DNA of 64,000 nucleotides. It comes from CAWFGW01 sp963849955 (GTDB taxonomy: Bacteria; Bacteroidota; Bacteroidia; Cytophagales; JAAEPT01). This document shows positions 63,694 to 64,000 of this stretch, piece by piece; the first letter of the stretch is position 1; each line of letters opens with the position of its first letter. The stretch spans positions 186,001-250,000 of the forward strand of contig CAWKJU010000027.1 in the NCBI GenBank assembly GCA_963849955.1. The letters are read 5' to 3'. The position numbers and the translations under genes were made by a program. Below the pieces are notes generated by a model that had not been told where the DNA came from, did no database searches, and worked only from the letters and a program-made list of their open reading frames with translations.

Positions 63694-64000
63694 ATGACTG
63701 ACTCAATAAACCTACCATTCACTTCCTCTTTACCAGAACAGGAACTGTCTCTTCTTTTGTCCAAATCAAAAAAAATCACCAAAAATAAAGGGGAAATCAT
63801 TACTCAACAGTATGGTTTTGGTGACAAATTCTACTTTTTACTTGAAGGCGAGGTCAATTTTTCTTTACAGCTTGAATATGACAAAGACAATTACGATTTA
63901 GGTAAAAGTAATTTAAAATGGACACCCATTGGGTGGTCGGGTTTTCGCTATCCCAATCGATACGCAACCACCGTAACCTGCAATAACACTTGCCTACTAA
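63694..64000 (+). CDS. Cyclic-nucleotide-binding domain protein, 3' truncated by window
   Basis: Frame opens at ATG 63694 and runs to the window edge; 102 residues are visible. After MTDSINLPFTSSLPEQELSLL comes a cNMP-binding domain core: KNKGEIITQQYGFGDKFYFLLEGEVNF, with the GDxxYxxLxGxV strand pattern of Crp/Fnr and cyclic-nucleotide channels. The DNA-binding domain, if any, lies outside. It is 74 bases after the HAD phosphatase gene, so it may be a separate unit. Confidence 0.7.
   Translation, partial: MTDSINLPFTSSLPEQELSLLLSKSKKITKNKGEIITQQYGFGDKFYFLLEGEVNFSLQLEYDKDNYDLGKSNLKWTPIGWSGFRYPNRYATTVTCNNTCLL

Overview
The window is about 37% GC by eye and comes from a Bacteroidota genome, most likely order Flavobacteriales; the family is not resolved. 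Four things point this way. The respiratory chain is alternative complex III (ActA-F) joined to a caa3/aa3-type oxidase. There are several type IX secretion (T9SS) parts and cargo: two PorP/SprF proteins, two PorE-like proteins, a giant protein with a type B sorting domain, and two small cargo proteins with type A sorting domains. NagB is fused to a PIG-L domain. Promoter-like sites read TTG-N20/21-TAnnTTTG, and clear Shine-Dalgarno sites are absent. No tRNA, rRNA, CRISPR array, prophage or insertion sequence was recognised.

Layout. 1-3031: end of sdhA, then sdhB and a flavin reductase, separated by hairpins. 3032-4751: a dispersed repeat, a secreted T9SS-type protein and a long AT-rich promoter region. 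4752-7279: ammonium channel and outer-membrane porin with a hairpin terminator between them. 7280-11135: repeat-rich region holding an unrecognised GATase-like protein, a 128-bp tandem repeat, a sugar transporter and a 7-bp microsatellite. 11134-13077: NagB/PIG-L fusion. 13151-29126: one 16-kb leftward block of 15 genes encoding complex III, cytochrome oxidase, haem O synthase and copper/assembly factors. 29451-36366: a secreted protein, an aspartoacylase-like enzyme, a bestrophin channel, topoisomerase III, a methyltransferase and a membrane protein. 36499-46713: cell-envelope region with an OmpA/LysM PorE-like protein, two MORN-repeat proteins, an RND exporter paired with a beta-barrel, and PorP/SprF. 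46716-58008: the 2724-residue surface protein, a second PorP/SprF and a short PorE-like protein. 58010-58357: SUI1-type factor. 58488-63619: a rightward operon of a GT-C glycosyltransferase plus the complete set of enzyme families needed to make polyprenyl-phosphate D-arabinofuranose (UbiA-type DPPR synthase, DprE1, DprE2, HAD phosphatase). The window ends inside a cyclic-nucleotide-binding-domain gene.

How the genes fit together. SdhAB feeds electrons to menaquinone. ActA-F oxidises the quinol and hands electrons to the CtaCDE oxidase, whose assembly factors (CtaB, SCO, DUF420) lie in the same block. The envelope genes form a coherent T9SS/adhesin and peptidoglycan-anchoring set. The most interesting block is the arabinose-donor operon: this pathway is best known from the mycobacterial cell wall, and here every step plus a candidate transferase is contiguous. 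Its DprE1 carries alanine where the mycobacterial enzyme has the cysteine targeted by benzothiazinones.
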